From Paracoccus salipaludis (lineage in GTDB: Bacteria > Pseudomonadota > Alphaproteobacteria > Rhodobacterales > Rhodobacteraceae), in the NCBI RefSeq assembly GCF_002287065.1, contig NZ_NSJZ01000001.1, positions 124,001 to 188,000 of the forward strand: 64,000 bases of DNA, written 5' to 3'. How positions within the stretch are numbered: position 1 is the first letter of the stretch; each line of letters starts with the position of its first letter. A program made the position numbers and the translations under genes. Below the pieces are notes generated by a model. It was not told where the DNA came from. It did no database searches and worked only from the letters and a program-made list of their open reading frames with translations. Shown here piece after piece: positions 36,423-48,225 of this stretch.

Positions 36423-37050
36423 TTGACGCGCGGGGGTCGGGACAAGGATCGCGAGGCGGCGCCGGAACGGCGCTGCCTTGTCACGGGCGAGGTGCAGCCC
36501 AAGGCCGGGCTGGTCCGCTTTGTCGCGGGGCCGGACGGAACGGTTGTGCCCGATCTTGCCGAGAAACTGCCGGGCCGGGGCTTCTGGGTCACGGCCGACA
36601 GGGCTGCACTGCAAAAAGCTGCCGAGAAGGGACTGTTTTCCCGCGGCGCGAAGGCCCATGTAAGGGCAGAGCCGGATCTCGTGGACGGGATCGAGGCGGC
36701 GCTGGCACGCCGGGTGGTCGAGTTGATCTCGCTGTCCCGCAAGGCCGGCGACGCGGTGGCGGGATTCGAGAAGGTCAAGGGCTGGCTGGCTGACGGAAAG
36801 GCGAAGGTGCTGTTTCAGGCCAGCGACGGCTCGGACCGGGGCAAGGGCAAGCTGTGGACGCCGACCGGCGGCCGCTGGTTCGGGTGTCTCACGGCATCGG
36901 AATTGGGTTTGGCTTTTGGGCGCGATCATGTCATACACAGCGCGCTCGCGCCGGGGGGCCTGACCGACAAGGTGATCAGGGACGCCAGCAGACTGAACGG
37001 TCTGCGCGGGCATATCGGCAGTTCGGCTGCCGGGAAGGATTCGAGAGCGG

Positions 37051-37061
<11 letters not shown>
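36423..37061 (+). CDS. YlxR (DUF448) RNA-binding protein with L7Ae-like C-terminal domain
   Basis: The 212-residue protein starts with a YlxR domain: [24 protein letters not shown] and [15 protein letters not shown]. Residues about 95-190 resemble an L7Ae-type RNA-binding fold ([21 protein letters not shown]). It is always found between nusA and infB in alphaproteobacteria. No ATG or GTG is available near the start of homology, so a TTG at 36423, 18 bases after nusA, is the likely start. The end overlaps infB by 11 bases. Confidence 0.88.
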
Positions 37062-39594
<2,533 letters not shown>

Positions 39595-39613
39595 GCGGAC
39601 ACCGGGAAATCAG

Positions 39614-39650
39614 AACGGCGCGTCCCGTCGGGGCGCGCCGTTTCCTTTTG
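39614..39650 (+). terminator. Intrinsic terminator of the rimP-infB operon
   Basis: A 13-bp stem (AACGGCGCGTCCC paired with GGGGCGCGCCGTT, with one G-U pair) has loop GTC and is followed by TCCTTTT. It begins 20 bases after the infB stop. Confidence 0.85.
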
Positions 39651-39745
39651 GGGCGAAGGCTTGATGTGGAGAGGGCAGGACGCAGCAGGCTGAGGCGCAA
39701 GCTTTGGTTCAGCCCGGTAACCGACGGCCCTGCGGTCCGGCCCGA

Positions 39746-39780
39746 AAAAAGGAAGGCCGGGCAAGCTGCCCGGCCTTTCT
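39746..39780. terminator. Bidirectional intrinsic terminator between infB and the 42-residue gene
   Basis: A 10-bp perfect stem AAGGCCGGGC / GCCCGGCCTT with loop AAGCT is flanked by GAAAAAAGG on the left, so the minus strand reads into CCTTTTTTC. It is best placed to end the small minus-strand gene at 39822, 40 bases away, and may back up the infB terminator. Confidence 0.75.
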
Positions 39781-39821
39781 CATCCTCCGCGTGACGCCCA
39801 GATGACCAGGCTGCCGGTTTT

Positions 39822-39950
39822 TCAGCGTGCAACCGGCTTTCCGACGTAGGTCTGCTCGCCCACGCGAACGGCGATCTGGCCATTCCCCAGATCCCGTTCG
39901 AACATGCCTTGTACCGAGATGCAGCTTCCCACGGTGATCGTCCGAATCAT
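39822..39950 (-). CDS. Conserved-looking 42-residue protein, unknown
   Basis: This short gene encodes MIRTITVGSCISVQGMFERD... ending in VRVGEQTYVGKPVAR. The predicted beta-strand pattern suggests a small barrel or hairpin. The ribosome site GGAGGGGAGAAGGA is one of the strongest in the window, and an intrinsic terminator lies 42 bases downstream, so it looks like a well-expressed single gene. I believe similar short proteins occur in other Rhodobacteraceae but cannot name a family. Its conserved-looking Gly-Ser-Cys could be functional. Confidence 0.75.
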   Translation of the reverse strand: MIRTITVGSCISVQGMFERDLGNGQIAVRVGEQTYVGKPVAR

Positions 39951-40102
39951 TTCCTTCTCCCCTCCGAATATCCGCCCTGACTTGAGGTTCCCTCAGGTTG
40001 CGGAAAAATGGTTTATGAAAAGTTAGCGATCCCGTCAGGATTTGCCAGTATGACGGTTGAGTGACGCAACGGCGCCACACCCGGATGCGACGATTGTCGC
40101 AG

Positions 40103-40543
40103 TTACAGCCAGTCCCGCAGGATCGGCACCAGCGGAAGGTCTGCGGGCGGCATGGGATAGCGGGCCAGGTCGGCCGCGCGCACCCAGGCAAGTTCCTGCC
40201 CCTCGCGCGGCTGCGGCGTGCCCTGCCACCGCCGGCAGGCGTAAAGCGGCATCAGCAGGTGGAAGCCTGCATAGGCATGGCTGGCGAAGGTCAGCGGCGC
40301 GAGGCAGGAGTTCCAGGTCTGGATGCCCAGTTCCTCGTCAAGCTCGCGGATCAGGGCGGCCTCGGGGGTTTCTCCGGGATCGACCTTGCCGCCCGGGAAC
40401 TCCCACAGGCCGGCCATGGACTTGCCGGGCGGGCGGCGCGCCAGCAGCACCCGCCCGTCCGCGTCGATCAGCGCGACCGCCGCGACCAGAAGCAGACGCA
40501 CGCCATCGGGCGGCGTCTCCGGGGCGGCCGCGTCCAGGGTCAC
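40103..40543 (-). CDS. mutT: 8-oxo-dGTP diphosphatase / Nudix hydrolase MutT
   Basis: The 146-residue Nudix enzyme removes oxidised dGTP from the nucleotide pool. The Nudix box [24 protein letters not shown] is complete (GG, E, REL, EELGI positions all present). [19 protein letters not shown] is the typical MutT lead-in. Its ATG overlaps the argJ stop by four bases, and the argJ-mutT pairing is common in Rhodobacteraceae. Confidence 0.95.
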   Translation of the reverse strand: MTLDAAAPETPPDGVRLLLVAAVALIDADGRVLLARRPPGKSMAGLWEFPGGKVDPGETPEAALIRELDEELGIQTWNSCLAPLTFASHAYAGFHLLMPLYACRRWQGTPQPREGQELAWVRAADLARYPMPPADLPLVPILRDWL

Positions 40544-41871
40544 GACCGATAGTCCGCGTTGATGTCGATGTAGCGGTGCGTCAGGTCGCAGGTCCAGACG
40601 GTGCGCCTGCCGCGTCCCATCCCCAGATCGACGCCGATCACCAGGTGGTCGCCCTTCATGTAGGCGCTGGCTGCGGCTTCGTCATAGCCCGGCGCGCGCC
40701 AGCCGTTCTCGGCCAGCACCATGTCGCCGAAGCGGATCGACAGCCGGTCGCGGTCGGCCAGTGCGCCCGACTTGCCGACGGCGGCCACGACGCGGCCCCA
40801 GTTGGCGTCCTCGCCCGCGATGGCGGTCTTGACCAGCGGGCTGTTGGCGATGGCCATGGCGACCTTGTGGGCGTCCCCGTCGCTGGCCGCGCCCGTCACC
40901 TGCACCTCGACGAACTTGGTCGCACCCTCGCCGTCGCGGACGACCTGCTGGGCCAGGTCCAGCATCACGCCTCGCAGCGCCTGGGTGAACTGGCGCGTGA
41001 CCTTGCTGCGCAGGTCGGTGATCGCCGGCGCGTCCGACCGCCCCGTCGCCGCCAGGATCAGCGCGTCCGAGGTCGAGGTGTCGCTGTCCACCGTGATGGC
41101 GTTGAAGGTCTCGTCCATCTGCGAGGACAGGATCCGCTGCAGCAGGAGCGGTTCCACCCTTGCGTCGGTGAAGATGTAGACCAGCATCGTCGCCATGTCG
41201 GGCGCGATCATGCCCGAGCCCTTGGCGATCCCCGCGATGCGGATGGTGCCCCCGCCGACCTCGATGGTGGCGCCTGCGCCCTTGGGGAAGGTGTCGGTCG
41301 TCATGATCGCGCGGGCCGCCCCGGCGATGCCATGCTCGTCCAGCGAACCCGCGAGCTGATCGACCACGGCCGTGATCTTCTGGGCGGGCAGGGGCTCGCC
41401 GATCACGCCGGTCGAGGACGAGAAGACCCGCCGCGCCGGAACCCCCAGCACGCGCGCAACCGCATCCGTCACCGCGTCCACCGCCCGCTGGCCGTCCGCG
41501 CCCGTGAAGGCGTTGGCATTGCCCGAGTTCACGATGATCGCGGCGCCGCCGTCGGTGTCCTGCGTGCCCGTCAGCTTCTCCTGGCAGTCCAGCACGCTGG
41601 CCGCCCGGGTCGAGGACCGGGTGAAGGCCCCCGCGATGGCCGTGCCCGGGGGCAGGCTGATCAGGGTCACGTCGGTGCGGTCCTGGTACTTGATGCCCGC
41701 CGAGCCGGCGGCGAAGCGGACACCCTTGATGACCGGCAGGTCGGGGAAGCGCTCGGGCGCCAGGGGCGAGACGATCGCCTCCTTGGCGGCCTGGGCCTTC
41801 TTGCCGGCCTTCTTCGCCTTCTTGGCCGCCTTCTTCGCGGCCTTCTCGGCGTCGTCCTTGTCCTTGGCCAT
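40540..41871 (-). CDS. argJ: Bifunctional ornithine acetyltransferase / N-acetylglutamate synthase
   Basis: The 443-residue enzyme recycles the acetyl group between acetylornithine and glutamate in arginine synthesis. The self-cleavage site lies in [16 protein letters not shown]: the Thr becomes the N-terminal nucleophile of the beta chain. Other signatures are [20 protein letters not shown] and [18 protein letters not shown]. The first 33 residues are an unusual Lys/Ala-rich extension ([20 protein letters not shown]) before the normal start [13 protein letters not shown]. The ATG at 41871 overlaps the upstream stop; a GTG at 41877 is possible. Confidence 0.96.
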   Translation of the reverse strand: MAKDKDDAEKAAKKAAKKAKKAGKKAQAAKEAIVSPLAPERFPDLPVIKGVRFAAGSAGIKYQDRTDVTLISLPPGTAIAGAFTRSSTRAASVLDCQEKLTGTQDTDGGAAIIVNSGNANAFTGADGQRAVDAVTDAVARVLGVPARRVFSSSTGVIGEPLPAQKITAVVDQLAGSLDEHGIAGAARAIMTTDTFPKGAGATIEVGGGTIRIAGIAKGSGMIAPDMATMLVYIFTDARVEPLLLQRILSSQMDETFNAITVDSDTSTSDALILAATGRSDAPAITDLRSKVTRQFTQALRGVMLDLAQQVVRDGEGATKFVEVQVTGAASDGDAHKVAMAIANSPLVKTAIAGEDANWGRVVAAVGKSGALADRDRLSIRFGDMVLAENGWRAPGYDEAAASAYMKGDHLVIGVDLGMGRGRRTVWTCDLTHRYIDINADYRS

Positions 41872-41873
41872 GA

Positions 41874-42776
41874 TCACTTGTCCAGAAGGTCGGAGCGGTT
41901 CAGCAGCGCGGCGTCCAGACCCTGCGTCTTTTCGACGGTGGCGGCATCGACGCGCTTCTGGATCTCGGCCTCGACCTTGTTGCGGCGGACCTCGGTGGCA
42001 AGCTGCTCGCGGACGGCCTCGAACTCGGGCGGGGTCTGCGTGCGCTCATCGATCAGCTTGATGACATGCCAGCCGAACTGGGACTGGACAGGCGCCGAGA
42101 CCTGGCCCTTTTCCAGCGCCTCGACGGCCTTGGCGAAGGGCTCGACCATCATGTCGGCGGTGAACCAGCCCAGATCGCCCTTGTTGGCCGAGCTGTTGTC
42201 GGTGGACCGCTCTTCGGCCAGCTTCCCGAAGTCGGCGCCCTTGGCCAGTTCGTCGGCGACGGCCTTGGCCTCTTCCTCGGTTTTCACGAGGATATGGGCG
42301 GCGTTGTATTCCGTCTTGGGCTCGGTCTTCTGGCCGAAGGCCGCGTCATAGACGGCGCGCAGCTCTTCCTCGGTCGGCTCGGCGGCGGCCACGCGTTCGA
42401 GGACCGAGGCATACTGATAGCCGCGACGCTCGTTTTCCAGGAAGGCCTTGTCGCGCTTGGTGGGCGACTGGGCGGCGACCTGGGCCACGGCGGTCTGGCG
42501 GATCATCTGGTCCAGCATCAGGTCCCACAGCGCGGCGTCAGGCAGGCCCTCGACCGACCCCGCATGCAGGCCTTCCTTCATCGCGATCATCTGACCCAGC
42601 GTGATCGCCTCGCCGTTCACGGTGGCGATGACGGTGTCGGCGTCGGGGGCGCCGGTCGCCTCGGCTGACGCGGGCGGAGCAGCGGGGGCAGGCGCGGGCG
42701 TCTCGGGCGCGGTCTGCGCCAGCAGGGGCTGCGCCATCAGCGCGGCGGCCACCAGGGCGGGAAGCGATTTCAGCAT
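41874..42776 (-). CDS. Periplasmic parvulin-type peptidyl-prolyl isomerase
   Basis: The 300-residue protein has a signal peptide (LKSLPALVAAALMAQPLLAQ, cut near residue 21), a Pro/Ala-rich linker, a SurA-like helical region and a PpiC rotamase domain near 150-250 (EYNAAHILVKTEEEAKAVADEL, then KGDLGWFTADMMVEPFAKAV and SQFGWHVIKLIDERT). It should assist folding of exported proteins, which suits its place opposite secA. argJ starts overlapping its stop. Confidence 0.94.
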   Translation of the reverse strand: MLKSLPALVAAALMAQPLLAQTAPETPAPAPAAPPASAEATGAPDADTVIATVNGEAITLGQMIAMKEGLHAGSVEGLPDAALWDLMLDQMIRQTAVAQVAAQSPTKRDKAFLENERRGYQYASVLERVAAAEPTEEELRAVYDAAFGQKTEPKTEYNAAHILVKTEEEAKAVADELAKGADFGKLAEERSTDNSSANKGDLGWFTADMMVEPFAKAVEALEKGQVSAPVQSQFGWHVIKLIDERTQTPPEFEAVREQLATEVRRNKVEAEIQKRVDAATVEKTQGLDAALLNRSDLLDK

Positions 42777-42833
42777 GGCACGGATGTCCCTTTGAAGGTC
42801 CGCCTTGCGGCCATCCCGGCCGGGGCGTCGGCG

Positions 42834-42862
42834 TTGACAGTGGGGCGGGCGGGGCCTACATC
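42834..42862 (+). promoter_or_regulatory. Probable sigma70-type promoter of secA
   Basis: A consensus TTGACA is followed after exactly 17 bases by TACATC. The transcript would start near 42869 and have a leader of about 108 bases. This is the only exact -35 consensus with ideal spacing that I found. Confidence 0.55.
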
Positions 42863-42976
42863 CGGCGCAACCGAAAATGCGCGCCCGCCGCCGATTTTCC
42901 GGCCTCGTGATAGGGCAAGGCCGTCGGTCGGGGCAAGTGGGTGTCACGCCCGCCGCGCCAAACCTGACAGGACACC

Positions 42977-45682
42977 ATGCTCGGCATCGGAAATCTGGCC
43001 AAGTCGATCTTCGGCACCCCCAACGACCGCAAGGTGAAATCGGTCCGGCCGCTCGTCGCGCAGATCAACGCGCTGGAACCGCAGTTCCAGGCGATGTCGG
43101 ACGCCGACCTGATTGGCAAGACGCGCGAACTGCAGGGCCGCGCCCAGGCGGGCGAGGATCTGGACCGCCTGCTGCCCGAGGCTTTCGCCAACTGCCGCGA
43201 GGCTGCGCGCCGCGCGCTGGGCCTGCGCGCCTTCGACACGCAGCTGATGGGCGGCATCTTCCTGCACCAGGGTAACATCGCCGAGATGAAGACGGGCGAG
43301 GGCAAGACCCTGGTCGCGACCTTCCCGGCCTATCTGAACGCGCTGACGGGACGCGGCGTCCATGTCGTCACCGTCAACGACTACCTGGCCAAGCGCGACG
43401 CCGAGTGGATGGGCAAGGTTTTCGCCGCGCTGGGGATGACCACGGGCGTGGTCTATCCGTTCCAGGGCGACCAGGAAAAGCGCGACGCCTACCGCGCTGA
43501 CGTGACCTATGCCACGAACAACGAACTGGGCTTCGACTACCTTCGCGACAACATGAAGGGCTCGATCGAGGAAATGACCCAGCGCGGTCATTACTTCGCC
43601 ATCGTGGACGAGGTGGACTCGATCCTGATCGACGAGGCGCGCACGCCGCTGATCATCTCGGGGCCGTCGCAGGACCGCAGCGAGCTTTACCGGACGCTGA
43701 ACCAGTTCATCCCGGAACTGACCGAGCATCACTACAAGATCGACGAGAAGACCCGGAACGCCACCTTCACCGAGGACGGCAACGAATACCTGGAAAAGCG
43801 CCTGCAAGAGGCGGGCGTCCTGCCGCCGAACCAGACGCTGTATGATCCCGAATCGACCACGGTCGTCCACCACGCGAACCAGGCGCTGCGCGCCCACAAG
43901 CTGTTCCGCCGCGACCAGAACTATGTCGTCAAGGATGGCGAGGTCGTGCTGATCGACGAGTTCACCGGCCGGATGATGGCTGGCCGCCGCCTGTCGGACG
44001 GGTTGCACCAGGCGATCGAGGCGAAGGAGGGCGTGGATATCCAGCCCGAGAACGTGACGCTCGCCAGCGTGACCTTCCAGAACTACTTCCGCCTTTACGA
44101 AAAGCTGTCCGGCATGACCGGCACAGCCGCGACCGAGGCCGAGGAATTCGCGGAAATCTACAAGCTGGGCGTGGTCGAGGTGCCGACCAACCGCCCCATC
44201 CAGCGCGTCGATGAACACGACCGCGTTTATCGCACGGCGACCGAGAAATACGCGGCCGTGATCGAGGCGATCAAGGAAGCCCATGCCAAGGACCAGCCGC
44301 TGCTGGTCGGCACGACCTCGATCGAGAAGTCGGAAATGCTGTCCGAGATGCTCAAGCGCGAGGGCATCCCCCACAATGTCCTGAACGCCCGCCAGCACGA
44401 GCAGGAAGCCTATATCGTGGCCGAGGCGGGCAAGCCCGGCGCCGTGACCATCGCCACCAACATGGCCGGGCGCGGGACCGACATCCAGTTGGGCGGCAAC
44501 GTCGAGATGAAGGTGCTGCAGGCGCTGGCCGCGAACCCGCAGGCCAACCCCGACGAGCTGCGCGCCCGGATCGAGGCCGAGCATGCCGCCGACAAGCAGG
44601 CCGTCCTGAACGCGGGCGGATTGTTCGTGCTGGCGACGGAACGCCACGAAAGCCGCCGCATCGACAACCAGCTGCGCGGCCGTTCGGGCCGGCAGGGCGA
44701 CCCCGGCCGCTCGCTGTTCTTCCTGTCGCTGGAAGACGACCTCATGCGGATCTTCGGGTCGGAACGGCTGGACAAGGTGCTGTCCACGCTGGGCATGAAG
44801 GAAGGCGAGGCCATCGTCCACCCTTGGGTGAACAAGTCGCTGGAGCGCGCGCAGGCCAAGGTCGAGGGGCGCAACTTCGACATCCGCAAGCAGCTGCTCA
44901 AGTTCGACGACGTGATGAACGACCAGCGCAAGGCGATCTTTTCGCAGCGCCGCGAGATCATGGAATCCGGGGACGTCAGCGACATCGTGGCCGACATGCG
45001 CCATCAGGTCATCGACGACCTGATCGACGACTTCCTGCCCGAACGCGCCTACCCCGAGCAGTGGGATACCGCCGGCCTCAAGGCCGCCGTGGTCGAACGC
45101 CTGAACATGGACCTGCCCATCGCCGACTGGGCGGCCGAGGACGGCGTGGACCGTGGAACCGTGGCCGAGCGCATCCGCGAGGCGACCGACGGCTACATGG
45201 CCCAGAAGGCCGAGCAGTTCGGCCCCGAGCAGATGGGCCAGATCGAGAAGCAGGTCCTGCTGCAGCAGATCGACGGCAAGTGGCGCGAGCATCTGGTCAC
45301 GCTGGAACACCTGCGCTCGGTCGTGGGCTTCCGCGGTTACGCCCAGCGCGATCCCCTTTCGGAATACAAGACCGAGGCCTTCCAGCTGTTCGAGAACCTG
45401 CTGGAAGGGCTGCGCGGCGATGTCACCCAGAACCTCGCCCGCATCCGCCCCCTGACGGATGCCGAGCGCGAGCAGATGATGCGCCAGTACCAGGCGCAAC
45501 TGGAAGCTCAGGCCGCCGCGATGCGGCCCCAGCACGAGGAAGCCGAGGGCGGCGAGCCGTCCGCCCACGTTCCGGGCTTCGACGAGAACGACCCCTCGAC
45601 CTGGGGCAACCCGTCGCGCAACGACCCGTGCCCCTGCGGCTCGGGCGAGCGGTTCAAGAACTGCCACGGGCGTCTGGTCTGA
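42977..45682 (+). CDS. secA: Preprotein translocase ATPase SecA
   Basis: The 901-residue motor drives proteins through SecYEG. Walker A is [19 protein letters not shown] near residue 100, the DEAD-like Walker B is [17 protein letters not shown], and the second motor domain has [15 protein letters not shown] and [19 protein letters not shown]. The C-terminus keeps the zinc finger [14 protein letters not shown], which binds SecB and lipid. It starts with [19 protein letters not shown], the standard N-terminus. Confidence 0.98.
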   Translation: MLGIGNLAKSIFGTPNDRKVKSVRPLVAQINALEPQFQAMSDADLIGKTRELQGRAQAGEDLDRLLPEAFANCREAARRALGLRAFDTQLMGGIFLHQGNIAEMKTGEGKTLVATFPAYLNALTGRGVHVVTVNDYLAKRDAEWMGKVFAALGMTTGVVYPFQGDQEKRDAYRADVTYATNNELGFDYLRDNMKGSIEEMTQRGHYFAIVDEVDSILIDEARTPLIISGPSQDRSELYRTLNQFIPELTEHHYKIDEKTRNATFTEDGNEYLEKRLQEAGVLPPNQTLYDPESTTVVHHANQALRAHKLFRRDQNYVVKDGEVVLIDEFTGRMMAGRRLSDGLHQAIEAKEGVDIQPENVTLASVTFQNYFRLYEKLSGMTGTAATEAEEFAEIYKLGVVEVPTNRPIQRVDEHDRVYRTATEKYAAVIEAIKEAHAKDQPLLVGTTSIEKSEMLSEMLKREGIPHNVLNARQHEQEAYIVAEAGKPGAVTIATNMAGRGTDIQLGGNVEMKVLQALAANPQANPDELRARIEAEHAADKQAVLNAGGLFVLATERHESRRIDNQLRGRSGRQGDPGRSLFFLSLEDDLMRIFGSERLDKVLSTLGMKEGEAIVHPWVNKSLERAQAKVEGRNFDIRKQLLKFDDVMNDQRKAIFSQRREIMESGDVSDIVADMRHQVIDDLIDDFLPERAYPEQWDTAGLKAAVVERLNMDLPIADWAAEDGVDRGTVAERIREATDGYMAQKAEQFGPEQMGQIEKQVLLQQIDGKWREHLVTLEHLRSVVGFRGYAQRDPLSEYKTEAFQLFENLLEGLRGDVTQNLARIRPLTDAEREQMMRQYQAQLEAQAAAMRPQHEEAEGGEPSAHVPGFDENDPSTWGNPSRNDPCPCGSGERFKNCHGRLV

Positions 45683-45930
45683 CGCCGCGGCCCGCACGGA
45701 AAGGACCGGCGGGCCTGCGTCACAGCCTTCGGACGACGGTGCTCATGTTCTTTCCGGCCGGGAAGGTCGGGAGGCGGACAGGAGGGGGCGAGGGCCTGCC
45801 GCTGCACCCGCAGTCCCGGCTCTCGGCCGGGCAACTCGGGCCACTGTAACCGGTCTGCGAGCCACCCGCCGCGTGGGCGCGGTTCGAGGCGGCCACCTTT
45901 GGCGGCAGCCTCCGGTTCCCTCTGCCGGGC
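45683..45930 (+). other. 248-bp GC-rich structured gap between convergent secA and DUF429 genes
   Basis: No gene is supported here. A 7-bp stem GGCCCGC / GCGGGCC with a 13-base loop follows secA at 45689-45715 and may help end its transcript. The plus strand then contains GACGGTGCTC, GGGAA, GCTGCACCCGCA, CCACTGTAACCGG and GCGAGCCA in that order. These are reminiscent of pieces of a cobalamin riboswitch, but the conserved GGUG core and the full B12 box are missing, and no plus-strand gene follows. Confidence 0.35.
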
Positions 45931-46839
45931 TCAATCCGCGAGGTGGAACGGAATATTCCGTCGTGCCGCCGCGGCTTCGAGCCGCAGGCGGATCGCGGGC
46001 GAGAGCGGCGTCACCATGTAGCCTTGGCGCAGGTCGCCCAGCATGGCGCCGGACCCCGCCGGACCGGCCCGCCAGATGACCCCGACCAGCGCGCAGATCG
46101 CGGCGTCGAGGCGGTCCTGGTCGGCCTTGCGCGGCTTGCGCTGCGCCATCATCCCCTCGGCCCAGTCCGCAAGCGCGGGAATCCCCAGCGATCTCGCGGT
46201 GTTTCCCACCGTCCGGGCGACGGCCTGCCAGTGTTCCAGCCTGAACTTGCGGGCATGTGCGGGATTGTATTTCGGCGCTGCGAGCCGGCCGGCATAGCTT
46301 TCGTTCAGCGCAGGCAGGGCAAGCGCGGGAAAGACCTCGATCAGGAACAGGCCCTCGAGGGCGGCGCGGGCCCGGTCAGGGTCCTGAAGCGGCTGAAGCG
46401 CGGCAAGGAATCCCCAGACCGGCGCCAGGTCGCAGAACATCCCCGTCTTGCCGCGATTCGCCGGCTGCACGCCGCCGCCGATATAGCTGACGACCGATCC
46501 TGCCAGTCGGTCCACGGGCCGCATCCCCGTTGCGTTCGGCACGACGCTGGGCTGGTCCAGCGCGATCAGGGCCAGGTTGAAGCCGTGCCGCGCGCTTGCG
46601 ATGAAGGCCTGCGCCTGCGGAAATGAGGCCAGCCGGGGCGGGTGGAACTGGACTCCCCCTTCCTCGGGGAACCCGACGGCACAGATTGCGCCCGGCGCAT
46701 CGGGGCGATCGGTCCAGGCGGAATCGAAGCCGAAGATGATCACGCGCTTCAGCTTCCCGGTCATGCGGGGGTCCGGGGCGCCCTGAGCAGGCGGCGCCTC
46801 GCCACGGGCGGCAGTGTCCCCGGACGAGGGCAGGCTCAT
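45931..46839 (-). CDS. DUF429 domain protein (RNase H-like fold)
   Basis: The 302-residue protein opens its domain with VIIFGFDSAWTDRPDAPGAIC, where the Asp in GFDSAWT is the DUF429 counterpart of a catalytic RNase H-fold acid. LALIALDQPSVVPN and EVFPALALPALN, followed by DQDRLDAAICALVGVIW near the end, match the family. The function is unknown, though nuclease-like activity is often assumed. I chose the ATG at 46839 because it overlaps the glycosyltransferase stop (ATGA); ATG 46764 would shorten it by 25 residues. Confidence 0.85.
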   Translation of the reverse strand: MSLPSSGDTAARGEAPPAQGAPDPRMTGKLKRVIIFGFDSAWTDRPDAPGAICAVGFPEEGGVQFHPPRLASFPQAQAFIASARHGFNLALIALDQPSVVPNATGMRPVDRLAGSVVSYIGGGVQPANRGKTGMFCDLAPVWGFLAALQPLQDPDRARAALEGLFLIEVFPALALPALNESYAGRLAAPKYNPAHARKFRLEHWQAVARTVGNTARSLGIPALADWAEGMMAQRKPRKADQDRLDAAICALVGVIWRAGPAGSGAMLGDLRQGYMVTPLSPAIRLRLEAAAARRNIPFHLAD

Positions 46840-47780
46840 CGCAGCCGCCCCGCCGCTGCCGCAAGCAGCAGCGCCGCCGTGCCCGCGCGCGTCTGCCGGT
46901 AAACACCAAGCCGCGCCAGCCGGGCCGCGGCCTGCGGGCCGGGGGAGTCGATCGCTGTGGCGAACTGGTCGAGCATCGCGGCATGTCCCGGGGTCAGCAG
47001 GTCGCGCGCGGCCTGCAGGGCGGCCACGTTCTGTCGCAGCCACGTGCCATAGTCTCCCGCGCCAAGCCGGCCCAGCCTGGCAAGGATCGCGCGCGGGGTG
47101 TCGTTGCGGCCCATGACGTTGCCGCGATGCTGCCGGTACAGCACCGTCCGCGCCGGGTCGCGGATGACCCGGCCACCCGCGCCCGAGATCATCTGGTAGG
47201 CCCACCAGTCATGCGAGATCACGTCGGCCGCAATGGCCCCGTGCCGCGCCGCGCGAAGCCGCGCGACCCCCGCGGGATCGACCAGCATCGTGTTGGCGGG
47301 CGTGCAGGCCTGGACCAGCGCATTCGCAAAGCCGGGCGGGCGGGTGTAAAGCGGCGCGGGCCGCAGCGCCCGCAGCGCCTCGTCGCAGATCGTGGTGCGG
47401 GTCACGTGCAGGGTGCCTTCGGCCACAGCGGCACCGTCCACCGCAAGGGCCGCGACGCCGCGCGACAGGCGGTCGGGCAGCCACAGGTCGTCCTGGTCGC
47501 AGAAGGCAAGCGCCTCGCCGGGCTCGACCAGTTCGATCATGGACAGGAAGTTCCGGGTGGCACCCCGGCGCGGCCCTTGGCGGATCTCGATCTGGCGGGA
47601 CGGATGGGCGGCGGCGAAGCGGCGCACGATCTCCAGCGTGCCGTCGGTCGATCCGTCGTCCGACAGGATCAGACGCCAGTTCCGGTGGTCCTGCCGCGCA
47701 AGACTGTCGAGCTGCGCGCCGATGAACCGTTCCCCCTGAAAGGAGGCCAGCAGGATCGTGATGCGCATGCTGTCGGTCAT
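46836..47780 (-). CDS. Glycosyltransferase family 2
   Basis: The 314-residue protein has a GT-A fold domain: ITILLASFQGERFIGAQLDSL, then ILSDDGSTDGTLEIVRRF with the nucleotide-binding DDGST and AFCDQDDLWLPDRL with the metal-binding DxD. Members of this branch usually add a sugar to surface polysaccharides (rhamnosyltransferase-like). The lack of other polysaccharide genes is notable. It is coupled to the DUF429 gene downstream. The start ATG 47780 is preferred; ATG 47768 is an alternative. Confidence 0.9.
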   Translation of the reverse strand: MTDSMRITILLASFQGERFIGAQLDSLARQDHRNWRLILSDDGSTDGTLEIVRRFAAAHPSRQIEIRQGPRRGATRNFLSMIELVEPGEALAFCDQDDLWLPDRLSRGVAALAVDGAAVAEGTLHVTRTTICDEALRALRPAPLYTRPPGFANALVQACTPANTMLVDPAGVARLRAARHGAIAADVISHDWWAYQMISGAGGRVIRDPARTVLYRQHRGNVMGRNDTPRAILARLGRLGAGDYGTWLRQNVAALQAARDLLTPGHAAMLDQFATAIDSPGPQAAARLARLGVYRQTRAGTAALLLAAAAGRLR

Positions 47781-48225
47781 GCGGGGCGCATAGCGCCTGC
47801 AGGGTTCAGGCGCCAGCGCCGGGTCCCGGGGACCCGGTGTCCGCCTGCGGGACCTGTCCGGCGGCCAACGCCGGCGCCTGCAGCGCGCACGGTCTTCCGC
47901 GGTATGCGGCATCGTGCCAAGCGGGCTTTGCAGGTCGGGCTTGGCGCCGACGGGCCACCGCCGACCGGACCCGGAAGGCTCCGGATTTCAACGTGAGTCC
48001 GCACAAGATTCGAATGCGCTGTCTTCTCGGCCCCTTGTCCTTCCGGACACAACGGGGCGGGGTCGTCCCACCTTCATCCTTGCACAAGGCGGACCGCCGT
48101 GGCCTTGCTGGCGGGCTGCCGGTCGCCGGGGGACATGGACCCACAAGGGCAGCCTCCGGATCCCCGCGCCTGACAGGCCTGCAACAAGCGGAAAGCCGGC
48201 CAGCGCTGGTGCCGTTTCCGCCACC
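47781..48225. other. 445-bp non-coding gap with hairpins between fliL and the glycosyltransferase
   Basis: I see no convincing gene in any frame. Reading toward the glycosyltransferase, three GC hairpins lie within 110 bases of its start: 47793-47813 (7-bp stem), 47819-47837 (8-bp stem CCGGGTCC / GGACCCGG, loop CGG) and 47858-47874 (6-bp stem). A fourth, weaker one lies at 48035-48052. They could form a structured leader. This gap is where the flagellar cluster breaks off. Confidence 0.5.
48189..48220 (-). terminator. Hairpin after fliL, possible operon terminator
   Basis: CGGAAA and TTTCCG enclose an inner 6-bp stem around GCCAGC / GCTGGT, separated by a 4x4 internal loop. It starts six bases after the fliL stop on the minus strand. 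The following CTTGTTGC is only weakly U-rich, so termination strength is uncertain. Confidence 0.35.

Noticed and set aside
42877..43275. Plus-strand open frame in the secA leader, considered as a SecM-like upstream gene
   Set aside because: It continues out of frame deep into secA, has no ribosome site, no signal peptide and no stall-type motif.
45683..45930. A full cobalamin riboswitch, or a tRNA suggested by GGTTCGAGGC
   Set aside because: The GGUG core and the full B12 box are missing and no gene follows; the tRNA-like piece lacks an acceptor stem, anticodon arm and CCA.
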